Origin: Symbiodinium natans
Taxonomy: Eukaryota > Sar > Dinophyceae > Suessiales > Symbiodiniaceae
Assembly (NCBI GenBank): GCA_905221605.1
Contig: CAJNDS010002329.1
Coordinates: forward strand, 424,206 to 488,205
Reading direction: 5' to 3'
DNA: 64,000 nucleotides
In this document: positions 23,025 through 35,589 of the stretch, one piece after another
Numbering within the stretch: position 1 is the first letter of the stretch
Layout of the letters: each line of letters begins with the position of its first letter
The notes under the pieces: model-generated
Databases searched by the model: none
What the model saw: the letters and a program-made list of their open reading frames with translations, nothing else
What the model was told of the DNA's origin: nothing
Program-made: the position numbers and the translations under genes

Positions 23025-26000
23025 TTAGAGCTAAAGGGCGCGTAGTGTACTCAACATCCCATGCGTGGCCCACCGGACTTCTTCCTTGCCTTGGTCGTGA
23101 CGGGTGTCAGCCACATTCTACAATTGGAACACGCTGCTTATGATCGTCAAGCGCTGGCCTTCCTCCCTTCGTGACGCAATTGAAGGAAGATGAGACCTAG
23201 TACCCAAATCTCAGAACAACACCAACATCAAGAACGGTTCAAGTAAGTTGCGCTTTTCAGCTTCTTAAATAAGTACGGCTCCGCAGCCACGACGCAACGA
23301 CACAAGGGCTGCCCCGGAAGAAGAGCTCTCTCGGGGTGTGTAGAGCTCACTCGCACCCTTCGCATCGCTCAAGCTCCGAAAGGCCAACATCATGGCTTTC
23401 CACAGCAGATCTCAACGGGGGAGCCCCGAGTCTCAACAAGCCCAGTTCGGAGCCACCAAAAAAGAGTTGGGCAGTTGGGCGTTTCTCGGCTCACAAGGAT
23501 ACGATTGCCAATATAGCACTAGCACCCTGCCGCTCTAGGCTTCCACGAAGGAAGTAACCAAATGCCGAAGTTCCGGCACATGCCGGAGCGTTTTACGCGA
23601 CATGCAAAGCTGCAAAACTACAAATGAGGAATCCCATGATGATTCTGGCCTTCCAAGACCTGCCCATCATGCCACGCAAGTCGCAAGTAAAATATGTAGT
23701 GAAGTAGTACGCACACTGTGATTTGTCTGAAGCTCTGTGTATCTCTGTGTCCCTCAAGGTTTCGATGCCTGAGAGCTCAGGCTCTCAGTCCGCGTAGTGG
23801 TGACGAGCAGCGTCACAAGCAACTTTCAAGCAACGCTAGAAGGACGATGCGCAGACAACGCTGGGAGAACATTGCAACTCAACCAGCGACGGCATTGGCC
23901 CTCACCTAATGTCGGTGAGAATGCACGGCAGGATTTGCAGTGCCAGGGTCGGGCACATCGCCAGCTCAACCGCAGCCTATTTGCCCAGCGGGCTGTCTCG
24001 TGATCTGTGCCCGTGCAAGGACACGATCTGTCCGTGTTGCTTCTCGCAAGCATAGTCATTGCTTCGTGCGTGAGTGAGCCGAGGTTGCCGCATCCGCGTT
24101 TGCCTCCAGCAGGCGCTCCAAGGATTACGGAGAAGGAGGTTGTTTTTGATGCCGACGCTTGCCTACACGTCCAAGTGGAACAAGGTGGCAAATGCGTGAG
24201 ACTGAAATTGGCTTGGCTAATGCAACCTTCATCGGCCTGCCATGGCCTGCAGTGAAAGGGGTTCAGTCAGGGTTTAGGGTTTAGTCAGCTCGTAGAAGTG
24301 TTCTGCCACAGAACGCTTGAGCGATTGTCAGGCGCGAGGCTTTTGGGGTGCAATAAAGACCAAGGATCCTCCGCAGAATGCTTGGTTGTGTTTCCAAGCT
24401 GGACGCAGCTTCTTGCCTTCACTTGCTTGGCAAATAGTGGGCACAGTGCTGGGTAGTGTTGGGTAGTTTCATCAGCCAAGGTGTGCTGACAACTTCTCCC
24501 CAGAATTTCCTCGGTACTTTGACCGGTGTGGCAGTCGTGCTCTCAGCTGCTTCAGCTGCATCATGCTATGTCCTGCCCTGCATGTTGCCCCCTCTTGCCG
24601 CATCCAGGTGCCAGAGGCCGCTCCAGTGCGTCCCCGCAGTCGAACTTCCAGCAAGGCAAGTGGAGGTTCTGCTCGGGGCAAAGGCTGAGCACCTCCAGGT
24701 ACACTGCAAGACCCAAATGGCGGCAGAAGAGCCTGTCGTGAACTTGAAAGCACGACCGCGGTTTGGTGCAGTTGCGGCACAGCAGGAGCGCACTGTACGT
24801 TTATGACTTTCCAGTTTGAGCCCATGGTCGTAAGAATGTTTAACCATGTTTAATTTGCAAACTCGCAGCCGGGTTCGCTTCTGGTGAAGGTTGTAGCGTT
24901 GGGTCTCAACACTGACGTATCATGCGGGACTTTTCTGCCAGCTTGCAATTAAATCCTCCCAAAGCACAAAGCTGTGGGTTGAGCGAGAATGTTCCTCACA
25001 CCGCTGCATGCCTTGTTGAGTCTGCCAAGCAGGGTCTCACCTTGGCAGGGGAATGCGATGTCATCTTGTTGAACAGGATGTTGGTTGCCTCCCACGCGGA
25101 GTCAACGCCTAAACCTGCGATAAGGCATGAGTGCAGGAAAACGAGAACATCCCACGCTGCAGCACCAAGACGTGCTTCCGGCTACATTCATGTCACATGC
25201 AAACCACATACGAGAGCAATACTTAGCTGCTCGATGCCCATAGGTAAAATTAGCAAATGCTACATTGAAAACATAGGGTGGCTGAGCAGCCGCTTGTGTG
25301 AGCATGTCTTTATTGGTAGCCCAGATACTGTACCAACGTTCTGTCGCAGTTGGTGGTCTGCCCCCGAAAGGGAGCTGCATTGACGACGCTTGCGGATTGT
25401 TGTCACGGGAAGGTTCAGGTTCTCAGGTTCTGTCACTCCAAGGCCGTGCAGCATGAAATGCACACGTACTGCTGCTTGTGGGGCTGGATCTTCTTTCCAG
25501 TGTTTCCAGCTCGTCTCATCGAAAGTTTTTCCAGATCAGCCTAGGAGCTGGATCTGGGGCCTAGGAGCACGGCCTGATCAGCCTGATCAGCCTGATCACC
25601 GTAGCTTCGAGATGCCTTCGAGGATCTTCGAGCCTTCATTCAGGGTTAGAACAGGTTAGAACCTCTTGGAACCCTCTTTGCGACTCTCTTCGTGGATGCC
25701 TTTCACACCAACCCCTTGCCGATTTTCTGCCCCAATCCTCGAGCAGTTGACACGGTTCGCGCGTACGACTCTCAGCCCCGAGCTCAAGCTTCTTAAAGCT
25801 TTGGAAGCATTCAGGATGTAGACAGAGTAAGTCTTCGAAAGTCTTGGGCAAGTCTTACCCGGGTGTTCCCCGTACTCTAAACTGGCCCAGACCCAACATA
25901 GCCAATGCCAGGTCACTCGAACATAGCTCAGAGGTCCCTGTCCTTGTAACATCAATCCTATTGCCCACACTTCCTTGCACGTGTCACCACATGTCAAGTG

Positions 26001-28164
26001 ATCGTATTCTTAGCAGCGCATTTGCAGGAACTACAGGAGTGACATAGCCCTGGCTCCCACACTTCCAACGGTATGAGGTGAGGCACTGAGACGAGCTGCC
26101 ATGGCCGGCCTTGGTTTTGAGGGCTGGCTCCAAGGGCTGACATCTCCTTGTCCTAAAGGACTTGCACAGTATGAGCAGTTCGTCCTTGACATCCCTGCGC
26201 TGCGGCTGGCGGAAGCTGGCGCGGAATGTGGCAAGGAATGTGGCAACAGCAACAGCAGTGCCTTCGAGAAGCTCTCTTCCACACAGCCAAGAAGCTAGTC
26301 TCTGGGACGTTCTGGAGTACAACTCGCACTACTTCAATCCCCATCGCATGGCACCGCTTCTGGCACAGGTCTTGGAGGAGCCACGTCTGACCCTCAGCCT
26401 CAAGCCCTAGCCGCCCGAGTTGCACTGAAAAAAGTGCCTGCAACATTAAGGTAGTGAAGCCCGCGGTGATGCCAGGCTCCATGCATATTTGCAGAAGGCC
26501 ATGAATCAGCTTTCGTGTGTTTCGTCTTCTCATGCTCCCCTGGAAGACAAATGAAGTGGGAAGGCCTTCCCGGCAATAGGGCTCGACAGACATTGCTTGA
26601 GCCATGCTGTCAAGGCGATTGCTTCGTGCCAGCTATACCACAACTTGCAACCGGTCACCGCCAAGGCGCTTTGCAATTGGTAAGGGACTGTACTTGCAGA
26701 AACAAACGAGAGGTGCAGCGAGTTGCAGCTTTAAGTGCTGATGGCGAAAATCCCTATCATGAATAGGTTCTGTTCGGGTTTAGGGATTTCGTGGGTCAAG
26801 GGTTTTGTAAGGGAGGGAGTGTTGTTTTTGAGTCGTTTTGCATTTGTTGTTTTGCTTTTGGGGAAGTGCTTGGTGTAGAATTCATCGCCCGCAGCCAGAC
26901 AACAACCACACATCCTATCTTTCCGTCGCGTGATGTGTTTGGCATGTCACCAAGGGTACGGAGCCTGCCTAGCCTAGCTTGGCACACTGTTCTGAAAAAG
27001 GCAGTTGTTTGCTTTTTGCGGGATTCCAAACCCCTCGATGGTTGTTGGTCGAGAAGTCCCTACTGTAGCTGCCACAATCTGTTCAACTAGTGTGTCAGTG
27101 ACCGTCGAATGTTCACCACAAGCAGGCCTGCAAAAGAATTGCTCCCTGAAAGTCCCAAAGTTCACTCGAGTCGAGGAGACGGCTGCTGCCATCATGTACT
27201 GCAGACAGGCGCGCTCTGAGCTTTCAGTGCATCGGAACAAAGGAAGTGAAGAACGTCTGCACCGTTCAAAGCTTCATTCAGGCCTCACTCGACTCATCCG
27301 CAGGGGTGGAAATAAGTTGCAGAGAGCTGGACAATATTTAGAGAGTGTTGCAGATGCATCTGCCTGTCCCTTTGCTTCAGATCGATAACATGAACATAGT
27401 GTGACAACAGGTGGGACATCCGGCAGCCGAGGAGCTGTCGGATGTGATTGTTGATACCGTCTCCGAAGAGCTTGCAAGGCAGACAGCACTTGACAGCACT
27501 CTTATGCTGTGCATCCGTATGTGGTGTTGTGGCAGGCTTGGTATGCAGCGAGTGTCCTTCTACATCACTTCGTTTGCCAAGTACAACATTGAGGAGCTCT
27601 AGGTGTCCTAGGCGTTCAGCCTGCTCTGAAAAAAATTGGCACGATATCGACACATGCTCTGCAAACTCTGCCAAGCAGGACAGTCGGTTCTGGAAGTCAG
27701 CGGCACGGGTGGTGGCAAGCACCTCGGAACCTATGTCTCCACAGGACGGGGTTGAGTTCTGACGCAGGACATTGAAAGCCTCAGCTGAAACCTGGTGAGT
27801 ATGTCGCAGGAGATGGTGAGTCTGCTGGACGCGTTTCGCAAAAGCGGATTGAAGCTGCAGAGCCCATACAAGGCATGGCGGATTCCCAAGCTGACTGAGC
27901 GCATGAGCTTGTGTCAGAAGCTGATGTTGCCTCGTGTTGCGTTGTGTTGCATTGTGCTGTCTACTCCTTTATTCTCGCACTGTTCTTGCACGTCGCGTAT
28001 GCGGCCTTTGCTTTTGGGATCAAGCCAAATGGGCCACGAGACGTGAAAGAGAAAGAGGATGGTCGTGTAGCAGACATGGACAGCCCAGCCATACCATACA
28101 TTTCGACAAACATGGTCATTGCAAGTACAGACAAGCCGCCCGAGACAGAGTTCCACTGTCTGAA
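23025..28164. other. Mostly unassigned; a few weak exon-like stretches
   Basis: No recognisable gene. A frame at 24456-24806 (+) has a hydrophobic start and a charged C-terminal half (VEVLLGAKAEHLQVHCKTQ) and might be an exon. At 27411-27480 an AG|GTG acceptor leads into GHPAAEELSDVIVDTVSEEL, which looks coding, and 27805-27900 (EMVSLLDAFRKSGLKLQSPY) does too. They may be upstream exons of the gene at 28.2 kb, but I could not join them. A small TTTAGGG remnant is at 24263-24288 and GATCAGCCT repeats are at 25575-25600. Confidence 0.35.
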
Positions 28165-29388
28165 ATGGAGGGCAACGCATCCAGAGAGGATGTCAGCTCA
28201 GAGGAGTTCGAGGCCCGTCAATGAACAGAAGTGCCTCAAACGCATCTCATGTGTGTCGTGTGAATGGCAGGCTGAACCAGAAAGTCTCGAGGAGCCTCCT
28301 TGCGGTAGTCTGGTGGTATTGGTCGGGCTTCGGCAAGTCGAGCTGAATGGCCTGGTCGGGACGGTGGAAGAAGGGGCTCCTCCAGGACGCGTTGCAGTGC
28401 GACTTGGGTCGGGGAAGAGCCTGGCGGCGCCCCGATTGTCCTGAAGTGCTGAAGTATGCGTGACATTCTTTTCTGCGAGTTGTACTTTTTTTCCAACTAT
28501 CCTGCCACTCGTGCTTTGAAGAACTGATTTTGGGTGTGTTGCATGTGCTCGGCCCAGGTGCGTCCTGGCAACCTGCGACTGGCTGAGCTCGATGGCTTCG
28601 ATGCCGATCTCAACGAAGAAGGGGAAGAAGGGGAAGGAGACGGGGAGTCTGAAGGATCCTCTGAGTCTTCCGACGGTGCAGGCCTTCGCATGAGGAAGGC
28701 TGCTGCAAAACCGAAGTGTGATGAAGGCGGTCATATCTGTTCAGCTTCAAGTGCAGGCACCTGTCGTGCAAGACCTGCATTCGACCCACTGAATCAGTAC
28801 CAAGCCAGACCCGGGGCTTCTTTTGAAGAGGAATACGCTCAGGCCAATAAAGACTTGGACGAGGAGCCGGCAAACCTTCAGCAACGGAAGACCTGGCTGA
28901 GTTTGATATTCCTGGTGCTGTTTGTGGGCCCGGCGGTTGCAACATTTTTCATGACTGCAAAAGATTGGGCAGACCCATTGATTCGCGTCGTGCCACCGGA
29001 TGACTCAAAGCAGGTGCAGGACATCTTCTTTGGTGGTCATGCTTGGTTGGTCTCATGTGTCACACTAAAGTCGGCAGCTGCCAAACCTCCGGCAGCTTTA
29101 CAGGGGGCAGCCGAATTGCTCCGGCCCCGAGGCGTTCGCGTTGCGCGAGTTCACTGTTGGGAACCTTTGGAGACAAAGAAAGGTCTCCGCAGCTTAGCCC
29201 AACGGTTTGGCTTCCGCGAGAAACCACCTGTGGTCATGGCCACCAGGGGCAAAGGTTCTCCAACCCTCTTGGCTGCTACAGGACTACAAGCAGAAGCACT
29301 GGCTGCGAAAGTCCTTGCAGCTGTCATACCGGAGGAGTCGGCCACCATCAAGGCTACGGTTCGTGACGGGGAGACGCTTGCTTGCTAA
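28165..29388 (+). CDS. Single-pass membrane protein with thioredoxin-like C-terminal domain
   Basis: Three exons (28165-28212, 28271-28426, 28558-29388) give 344 residues in frame; both introns are GC-AG. The N-terminal part has a small beta module (LVVLVGLRQVELNGLVGTVE then GRVAVRLGSGKSLAVRPGNL), a pattern common in dinoflagellate proteins that carry an ELNG...GR..V.L..G motif. An acidic Glu/Gly/Ser stretch follows, then one membrane helix (about residues 181-202, WLSLIFLVLFVGPAVATFFM). The C-terminal part (HAWLVSCVTLKS, VARVHCWEPLETKKGLRSLA, FREKPPVVMATRGKGSPTL) has the order of a thioredoxin fold with no CxxC, so a redox role is doubtful. The ATG at 28165 gives a complete frame, but exons further upstream are possible. 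Membrane location and topology are inferred only. Confidence 0.6.
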
Positions 29389-29418
29389 ACCATGCTGAGG
29401 CAACTGCATTTTTGATGT

Positions 29419-29453
29419 GTGCGTGTGCGCGTGTGTGCGTGTGTGCGTGTGTC
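29419..29453. repeat. GT/GC dinucleotide microsatellite
   Basis: GTGCGTGTGCGCGTGTGTGCGTGTGTGCGTGTGTC directly follows the stop codon of the preceding gene, so it lies in the 3' UTR or the first intergenic bases. Confidence 0.85.
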
Positions 29454-31157
29454 TCATATTACATTCTAAGAGAACTTCTTTCCGTGGCATGTAACTGCAT
29501 GAGTATTGCATGTGAGATTGTCGGCTTTTCTAGCGTCACCGAAACGCCTGAACGCAGAGCTGCAAGGCCCCAACCTTGGTCCAGACGAAATTGACTTTAC
29601 CCGAACTCTTCCGAACTCCAAGGGCCCTAGGGGCATAAGCCCTTGAGCCGGCTTAAGGCAGCGATGCACATTCCAAGCAACACTCGTGCCAGTTTAAGTC
29701 CTACAAATACTGCAGTCCTGTCATGTCGTGATGGTCGCTGCTGCATGCAGCAGCACTAGTGGCCTCAATGCTTACAAAAGGAACAAAAGCAGCAGCACAA
29801 AGACACAAAATTTTGCATGAGGCCAGATCTAGTGCATACTTTTCGATTGCCTCGCAGTTCCTCTGGTGCCTTCTCACCCAACCGGAGCTTCACTCCACAG
29901 TCTGCAGGCTAAAGAATGCAAAAGCCTCCCGATTACAACTCGGGGGCGTTTATAGACATGCACAAGTGTCTGCACCTGTGAAATTCACCCCCCCCTCCTC
30001 CTCTTCTTCCTCCTACTCCTCAATGTTTGCTTGTAGCATACGATGATGCAGTTTATGGCCACCAAAATAATCCTTATGTAGAGTCAACGTCCATTCTGCA
30101 AGCAAGTGCGGGGTCGAAGTAGGGTCTGTGGCTATGGTTTAAGGTTGGAGTTTGGTGAAAGAAGGAAGATTTAGGGTTTCAGGTTCGAGTGTAGGCGTTC
30201 AGGTTTGCGGCTTGTAGGGGTTCGAGGGCATCGGCTTCAGGGCAATGATTAAGCTGTTGCATGCTGTTGATGTTGGATTTAGTGATTGCTGTTGAGGGTC
30301 GCTTTCTGGGGCAGTTTCATGCCCGCGCCCCTATGCATTCAGGCTACTGCTGGGAATGTGGCCAGAATACTCTTTGAGTATCGAAGAGTATTAGAGCGCC
30401 CATGATTGCTAGCTTGAGGCCATGCCAGGACTAGCAAGGCGGCTCGGGGGGCAAAGCAGCTGTTTCGGAAGGGTGTTGAACGAAAGAAGTATGAGAGGCA
30501 ATTTCATGCCAGGCAGCCACAAGCTGTAGTCGGTTACACGCGAACTCCGACTGTGGATTCAAGCAAGGTCGACTGTGCGTAGCGAAACTATACTACAGTT
30601 CTGCTGAAGTTAAAGGCTAGGTCTGACTTGAACATGCTGTGCTTCTCATCCGAGGCGTGGGAAGTCAGGGAATCGAATGGAACGGGTCGGCAAGCGCCCC
30701 GAGCCTGAGCAGACGGAGGTCGTCGTAGAGTTGGTTCAAGTGCCAAGCTGTGTAGATTCAGCCCATGTCAGTCCTGTGTTCCTCTCAACGATCCTGTCGC
30801 AGGCGGTCATCAAAGATGATTTCGAGGCTGGCAGTTGCAAACGTGGTTCCATTGAAAGCCTGCTATCGCTTTGTGACTCTGCGTGCTTCGTTTTGGTTGA
30901 AGTTCAAAAGCAGGTTTTATGATGGTAAGTAGTAAGAACCGTTTTCAGCGCTGATCTAATAGCACAGTTCACCAGGTGCCGCTCGGGCATGTTGAGGTTG
31001 AGGAGGAAGAGATCAACTTGGACATAGCTTAGGAGCCCTCGCAGCCCTTGCAGCCCTCGCATGCTTCGAGAACAGGATAAAAGGCAGATGCTGTCAAAGG
31101 ACCGGAATCTGCGTTCGCCTGCACACAAATCAAAAAGAGAAAAGTGCCTGCTGCCAG
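29454..31157. other. No recognisable gene; one degraded telomere-like patch
   Basis: Short frames only. At about 30120-30250 GGTTTAAGG, ATTTAGGGTTTCAGG and GGGTTCGAGGG variants form another patch of degraded TTTAGGG text. A C/T-rich stretch (CCCCCCCTCCTCCTCTTCTTCCTCC) is at 29990-30015. The QVPLGHVEVEEEEINLDIA frame ending at 31032 could be a 3' exon. Confidence 0.4.
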
Positions 31158-31650
31158 AGAAGCAAGTTTGGTGAAGTTGAAGATGGTTCCATCAGAAGCC
31201 CCCAATTGGCATCCAAAGCACAGCCAGTGGAGGCACTTGCCCGTCGGGTGCGGCAGGTTGCTCGGAGCTTTGAGGCTAAGCCAGACTCTGAGAATGTGTT
31301 GAACGCCCCCCCATTGCAAACAGGCCTACTCCTACAGCAGCAGCCAAGGCTGATCCCTCCCATTCTTGCCACAATCTGCCGTGTGGCCCTGCCAGAGGAG
31401 GCATGTAGGGCCATCGGATAGCTGCTCCGCGCACGCTGAAGTTGAGAGCCAAGCTGTACAGCTGCAGGACAGAGAGGAGGCAGTGCGAGCGCTTCTTACG
31501 CAATGGCTTCTCCAGCTTCGGCAAGAGAAGGCCACGTTGTGCCATCGACTGACTGTGCTATTGACTGTAGTTGTGATTTTGACGGTCCTTCTAAATTCCA
31601 TGCGGCCTGGCATTGCTTGGGAGTCCTGCGTGCCAATTGCGGGTTGTCAG
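31158..31650 (+). CDS. Unrecognised protein, coiled-coil and membrane-helix exons
   Basis: Two coding-looking segments. 31158 to about 31382 begins after an AG acceptor and encodes a charged helical stretch (LASKAQPVEALARRVRQVAR, then SFEAKPDSENVLNAPPLQTG). The second begins at an AG|GAC acceptor (31468) and encodes DREEAVRALLTQWLLQLRQE, a likely coiled coil, followed at once by a hydrophobic helix (LTVLLTVVVILTVLLNSM). A coiled coil ending in a C-terminal membrane anchor would fit a tail-anchored or golgin/SNARE-like protein, but no family motif is visible. Phases of the two segments do not join simply, so an exon is missing or the boundaries are wrong. Confidence 0.35.
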
Positions 31651-32508
31651 AGCCATCGAGTGGTATCCGGTTTGCAAGTGCCCAATCTGGCACGCGCAAG
31701 GAACATCCCACAGGCGCCATCACCGTGCAGCAGATTCTCAGCTTGGCCGTGCCGGGCACCAACGCCTTGCTTGTTCCTTGATTGTTCAGAGAAAGGAGCA
31801 GCTTCATGCGGATACGAATGGGAGGTCTCTCGGCTTGAATCCGGAACTTGTGAACACTGCGGTCTTCACCAGGGACGCTTTGCGCTAAGTTGTGTCTTGT
31901 CCACACAGGGTTCAAACGCCAGCAAGCTCTCCGTGTAGCTTAGCAGAGCTTGGTGCTGCTGCACGCACTTCGCAAATGATCGCCACAGTGCGAGTCTTAA
32001 ACGTTTTCAGGTGGCAGCTTATCTCCGCAACCGTTTCGATCTTCTCAGACCTGAAGAGCTGATCGTGTTCCTGTGGGCCTTGGCCCTCGAAGTCTGAGAT
32101 TGACATAGATTGACATCGCGCTGCAAGCTGCAGGCATTCCAAAGGCTGGTGCCTCCGCAAACTTCCACTGCTTTCCTCTCGAGCGGATTGCACAAGGTGG
32201 AACTGCCGTACTGCCCCAAACTTCTGGCCCCCGAAAGAAGTGCTGCCATTCGCTAGGTGCATCAGCAATGGCGACTCTTAATGGCATCGGCCGAACTGAG
32301 CCTGTCCATGCCTGAGAGTCTCTAATTTGCTCATGTGGGGGCTGTTGCATTCCCGACATGCAAGAGAAGCTACTTATGCTTGCCATATGTCGTTGACAGC
32401 TTGCCAGCCAGGCAGCGACTTGTCCAACTTTCCGACGTTCTCGTTTGCGTCAAGCAGGAGGCACGACTCAGGGGATAACGGTCCGCTGCGAAGCAGCTCA
32501 ATACCTTC

Positions 32509-32742
32509 ATGACCATGCCTCGCGGCCAGGCCAGGAGCAAAGCACCATATTGGACTGAAGACTTGGAGAACCTTCAGGAGCTGCGTTCAATGGCCCTGCC
32601 AACTGTAGAAGGAGATGTTGAATATGTTGATGAAGGAGCTGGCAGGGATATCCCCGTGTTTGTTGGTCATGTTAAGTCCGTTTGGTGGATCTTCTTCCCA
32701 CCATTTCCCTGCTTCCTGCTTGGCTTGCTTGCGTTTTACTGA
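32509..32742 (+). CDS. Probable first exon of an unrecognised gene
   Basis: From an ATG (32509; another at 32515) the frame reads MPRGQARSKAPYWTEDLENL, then QELRSMALPTVEGDVEYVDE, followed by GRDIPVFVGHVK. It stays open into a hydrophobic stretch that is probably intron (GT at about 32669 or 32679). Later + strand exon-like segments include 32830-32905 (EVEKMRVVLEDSHIRPVSSH), 33442 onward (EFWHRHDDFAKAIAKRMEAA) and 33650-33750 (QELLLECMDLQEIVGLLQAR). They may belong to one gene. No family recognised. Confidence 0.35.
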   Translation: MTMPRGQARSKAPYWTEDLENLQELRSMALPTVEGDVEYVDEGAGRDIPVFVGHVKSVWWIFFPPFPCFLLGLLAFY

Positions 32743-34726
32743 TGTGACATTTTGGTTCACAGCTTCGGGGTGAAAGCCAGAGCTAAAATGGCCGGATTCT
32801 TTGTCTTCTTGTTGGCAACGGACACCAGAAGTCGAGAAGATGCGGGTGGTGCTGGAAGACTCCCACATTCGTCCGGTTTCGAGTCATGATCCACAAGCCC
32901 ACGCGCTGTTCGCATGCCGGCTGACAACCCTTAGAACTGCCAGCCTATTGAGGATGCATCGCTGGACATCTGTAAGTTGCTGAGACCCTGAGAACGCGAA
33001 AGCGAAGCTTGCTACTCTAGATTTTCGTTTTGCGCAGGGCGAGAAAGGCAAGGCGTTCCATTGGGAAGACATGGCATGTTTTGAAGCAAAAAGACCTGCA
33101 GGAGCTGGTCATTCAGGACTGCCGTGCTGAACATTGTGAGGTGTGGTGCGCTTTTGAGTTTTTAAGTTGCAGGACTTGGTCGAGTCCATCCAGTACTGCC
33201 AGCTCCCGGCTTAAAGTCATGAATGGTGATTGCTGTGGGTCGCGCAAAGAGCCAGCGAAGACGGGCTGCAAGGGAACCGCCTTCCTTCAAAGTGAATCAG
33301 ATGATGAGCTGACGATGGTCGTCCCTGCTGTGCCTACCATCGAGGCCTGAAGCTTTGGCTGAGATCTTGGAGATCTGGGCTGGGACAGAGGCCCGTGCCT
33401 GCTCGTTTTGTGACGCTGACAAGCTTTGCACCTGCTCAGGAGTTCTGGCACCGCCATGACGACTTTGCAAAGGCCATTGCAAAGAGGATGGAGGCGGCGG
33501 GGTCGTGTAATTCAAAGTTTGCATGTTTGCTTGAGACGTGCCATCACTATCCAAGGAAGAAGGTTACTGTGGTTGCCTCGCCTATCGTCTTGCGATCTTG
33601 CGTGCAGCTATCATGTTGCCCTCATGCGCAAGTGCAGCTGCCCTGCCAGGAGCTTCTGCTAGAATGTATGGACCTGCAGGAAATCGTTGGCTTATTGCAG
33701 GCTAGGGATCCATGGGTCTTTTTGTCCACAGCCACATACGGCCATGTAGCATGTAAGTCGTCAGTTTCATTGCTGCATTGAGGCCGCCCTGACAGTCCCC
33801 GGATTGGTTGCCACCTTGCCTGCCAGCATGCTCAAGGTCGCGGCTAGAGGTGTGGCGAGCAGTTTGAACTGCCACTGGCACAGGCTCTCCAGGCAGCTGT
33901 TATGACCCGCAGCGATGAAGATGCCGAGCGAGCAGGATTCCCAAGTGCCAACAGCCACACAGTGCCAGAGAAAAAAAAGCATACACGAAGGTGCAAGCTG
34001 TTCTCGCTGGCAGTCCATGGGAGGTGGTTTGTCAAGGAGCCATCTTCGACATGCGCGCATGTACCAATGTCAAGGCAAGTGCATGCCAGGAGCTCCAAGC
34101 AGGGACCTATCGCAGGTCAACAAGTCCTCAACTTCAGTCGAGGCCAATGCACATTTGTGGGGCGAGATCCACTTGGTTCTTATGTTGCTTTGCTGTGACA
34201 GGACCAGACGTCCAAGTTTCAGACGCTTCTCAGTACATGGCAACAACCAAGGCCTGTCCTTTGTTGGCCCTCATTTTCTTCGAATCCGTCCCAGAGCCCC
34301 AGAGATGCTTGAGCCACGTGAGACCCCAGGACGGATCTCGATCTGACTCAGTTCCTTCGGGATGTGGCTGCCTCGGACATGTCGAAGACCGAGCAATGCC
34401 TCGAACTACTTTCGAACATCCTTCCAACATCACTTCATTCGATTCCTTCAAATTCTTTTCGCTTTCTTTGAGACTGTAGGCTGACAAGCACTGCAGCGGC
34501 CCGGTAGAGGCTTTGCAGGCTCTGGAGGCATGGCGGACCATGGCGGATCATGGCGACCCCCGCAAGAGAACTCTGATGCCAGGGCTGTTCAACTCAGCTG
34601 ACAGGCAGCAGCCCCATTTGCTGAACGCCTGGCTGCGGGTTCCACTGCGGAGGCGTGCCATGTCCAGCTTGCACTTGATTTCGGAAGGTTCTCGACGCAA
34701 AATGGCACAAATCACCTCTCAGCCAG

Positions 34727-35353
34727 GTGCTCCAACTGCTGGACCGGCTCTGCCAACGACTCGCAGACGCTGCGCCAGACCTGACACCGGAGCAGCTGGC
34801 GGGCAACTTATCCAGATGCACCTTGCGGTCATGCGATCATGATCATGTGAGGGCACTTGTAGGGCCATGTTCTGAGCCGCGGCGGTTCTGGGGGAAACAG
34901 CATGCGCTGAGCATCGAGCCTTCCAGGGCGGTGCAGTGCAAGCTTGCGCGGCCATGTCCTTAATACGTGCATAGACCTTACACTGCACTCAGACTTGCTT
35001 GCATCAGCGCGTCTTTGAGTCCTAGGATGCTGGCTTTCCTCATGCTCCGCTCTTCTCTGCCGCTTTGAGCTGTATGACTGAGATCACCAATGTGGACGGC
35101 TCAGCGTCTTTCAAAGGTCTTGGGCCAAAAGAAGTGTCTGTGCTTCGCAGTCAGGTCATGCACGTCGTGGAGGCAGCAACACTTTCCGGTCAAGAGCATG
35201 GTATCAGTTGCTGAGCAACCAACCGCACAGGTGCTGGAATCATGCGCGCGGCTTCGGCTGGCGATTCCGGAGCTGCTCTGCGGATTCATGGGCCTGAACG
35301 CACCATACACGTCCAGAATCAACCCATATCCGCCCTCCTGCCCCTTTGACTAA
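34727..35353 (+). CDS. Helical-repeat (OPR/RAP-like) exons
   Basis: An exon starting at an AG|GTG acceptor (34727) encodes VLQLLDRLCQRLADAAPDLT followed by PEQLAGNLSRCTL. A second starting at 35230 encodes VLESCARLRLAIPELLCGFM. Both match the style of the roughly 38-residue helical repeats (LTPEQLANLLWACARL-like) in OPR, RAP and FASTK organelle RNA-binding proteins, which are numerous in dinoflagellates. Between them, 35086-35205 in another frame reads NVDGSASFKGLGPKEVSVLR and also looks coding. The family call rests on pattern only. The exons could belong to one gene extending to 37.1 kb. Confidence 0.35.
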
Positions 35354-35589
35354 TTGAGGGGTGTTTTGACCGGAGAGAGCTGAACGCCTTCCGAACAGTC
35401 CAATTCGAGCTAATTTTCATCGAAAAAGAGCCATTGTTCGATTTGTTCGGCACATCGCCTGCCTCCTCGGTGGAACGTCTGCGCACAGGTTTTTCTGGAA
35501 TTGTCGAATGTGGGGAAAAGCTGGGAGCAGCCATCCTCGACAATGTCCGTGACATTCTTCAAATTAAGAACGGAAGATACAGAGCATGA
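35350..35589 (+). CDS. Open frame without ATG, likely exon
   Basis: An uninterrupted 79-codon frame lies between stops and has no methionine. It contains FDRRELNAFRTVQFELIFIE, KEPLFDLFGTSPASSVERLR and GEKLGAAILDNVRDILQIK. The amphipathic, charged composition is protein-like, and the opposite-strand frames are less so. It lacks an initiator, so it can only be an internal or terminal exon. No family recognised. Confidence 0.4.
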   Translation, partial: LIEGCFDRRELNAFRTVQFELIFIEKEPLFDLFGTSPASSVERLRTGFSGIVECGEKLGAAILDNVRDILQIKNGRYRA

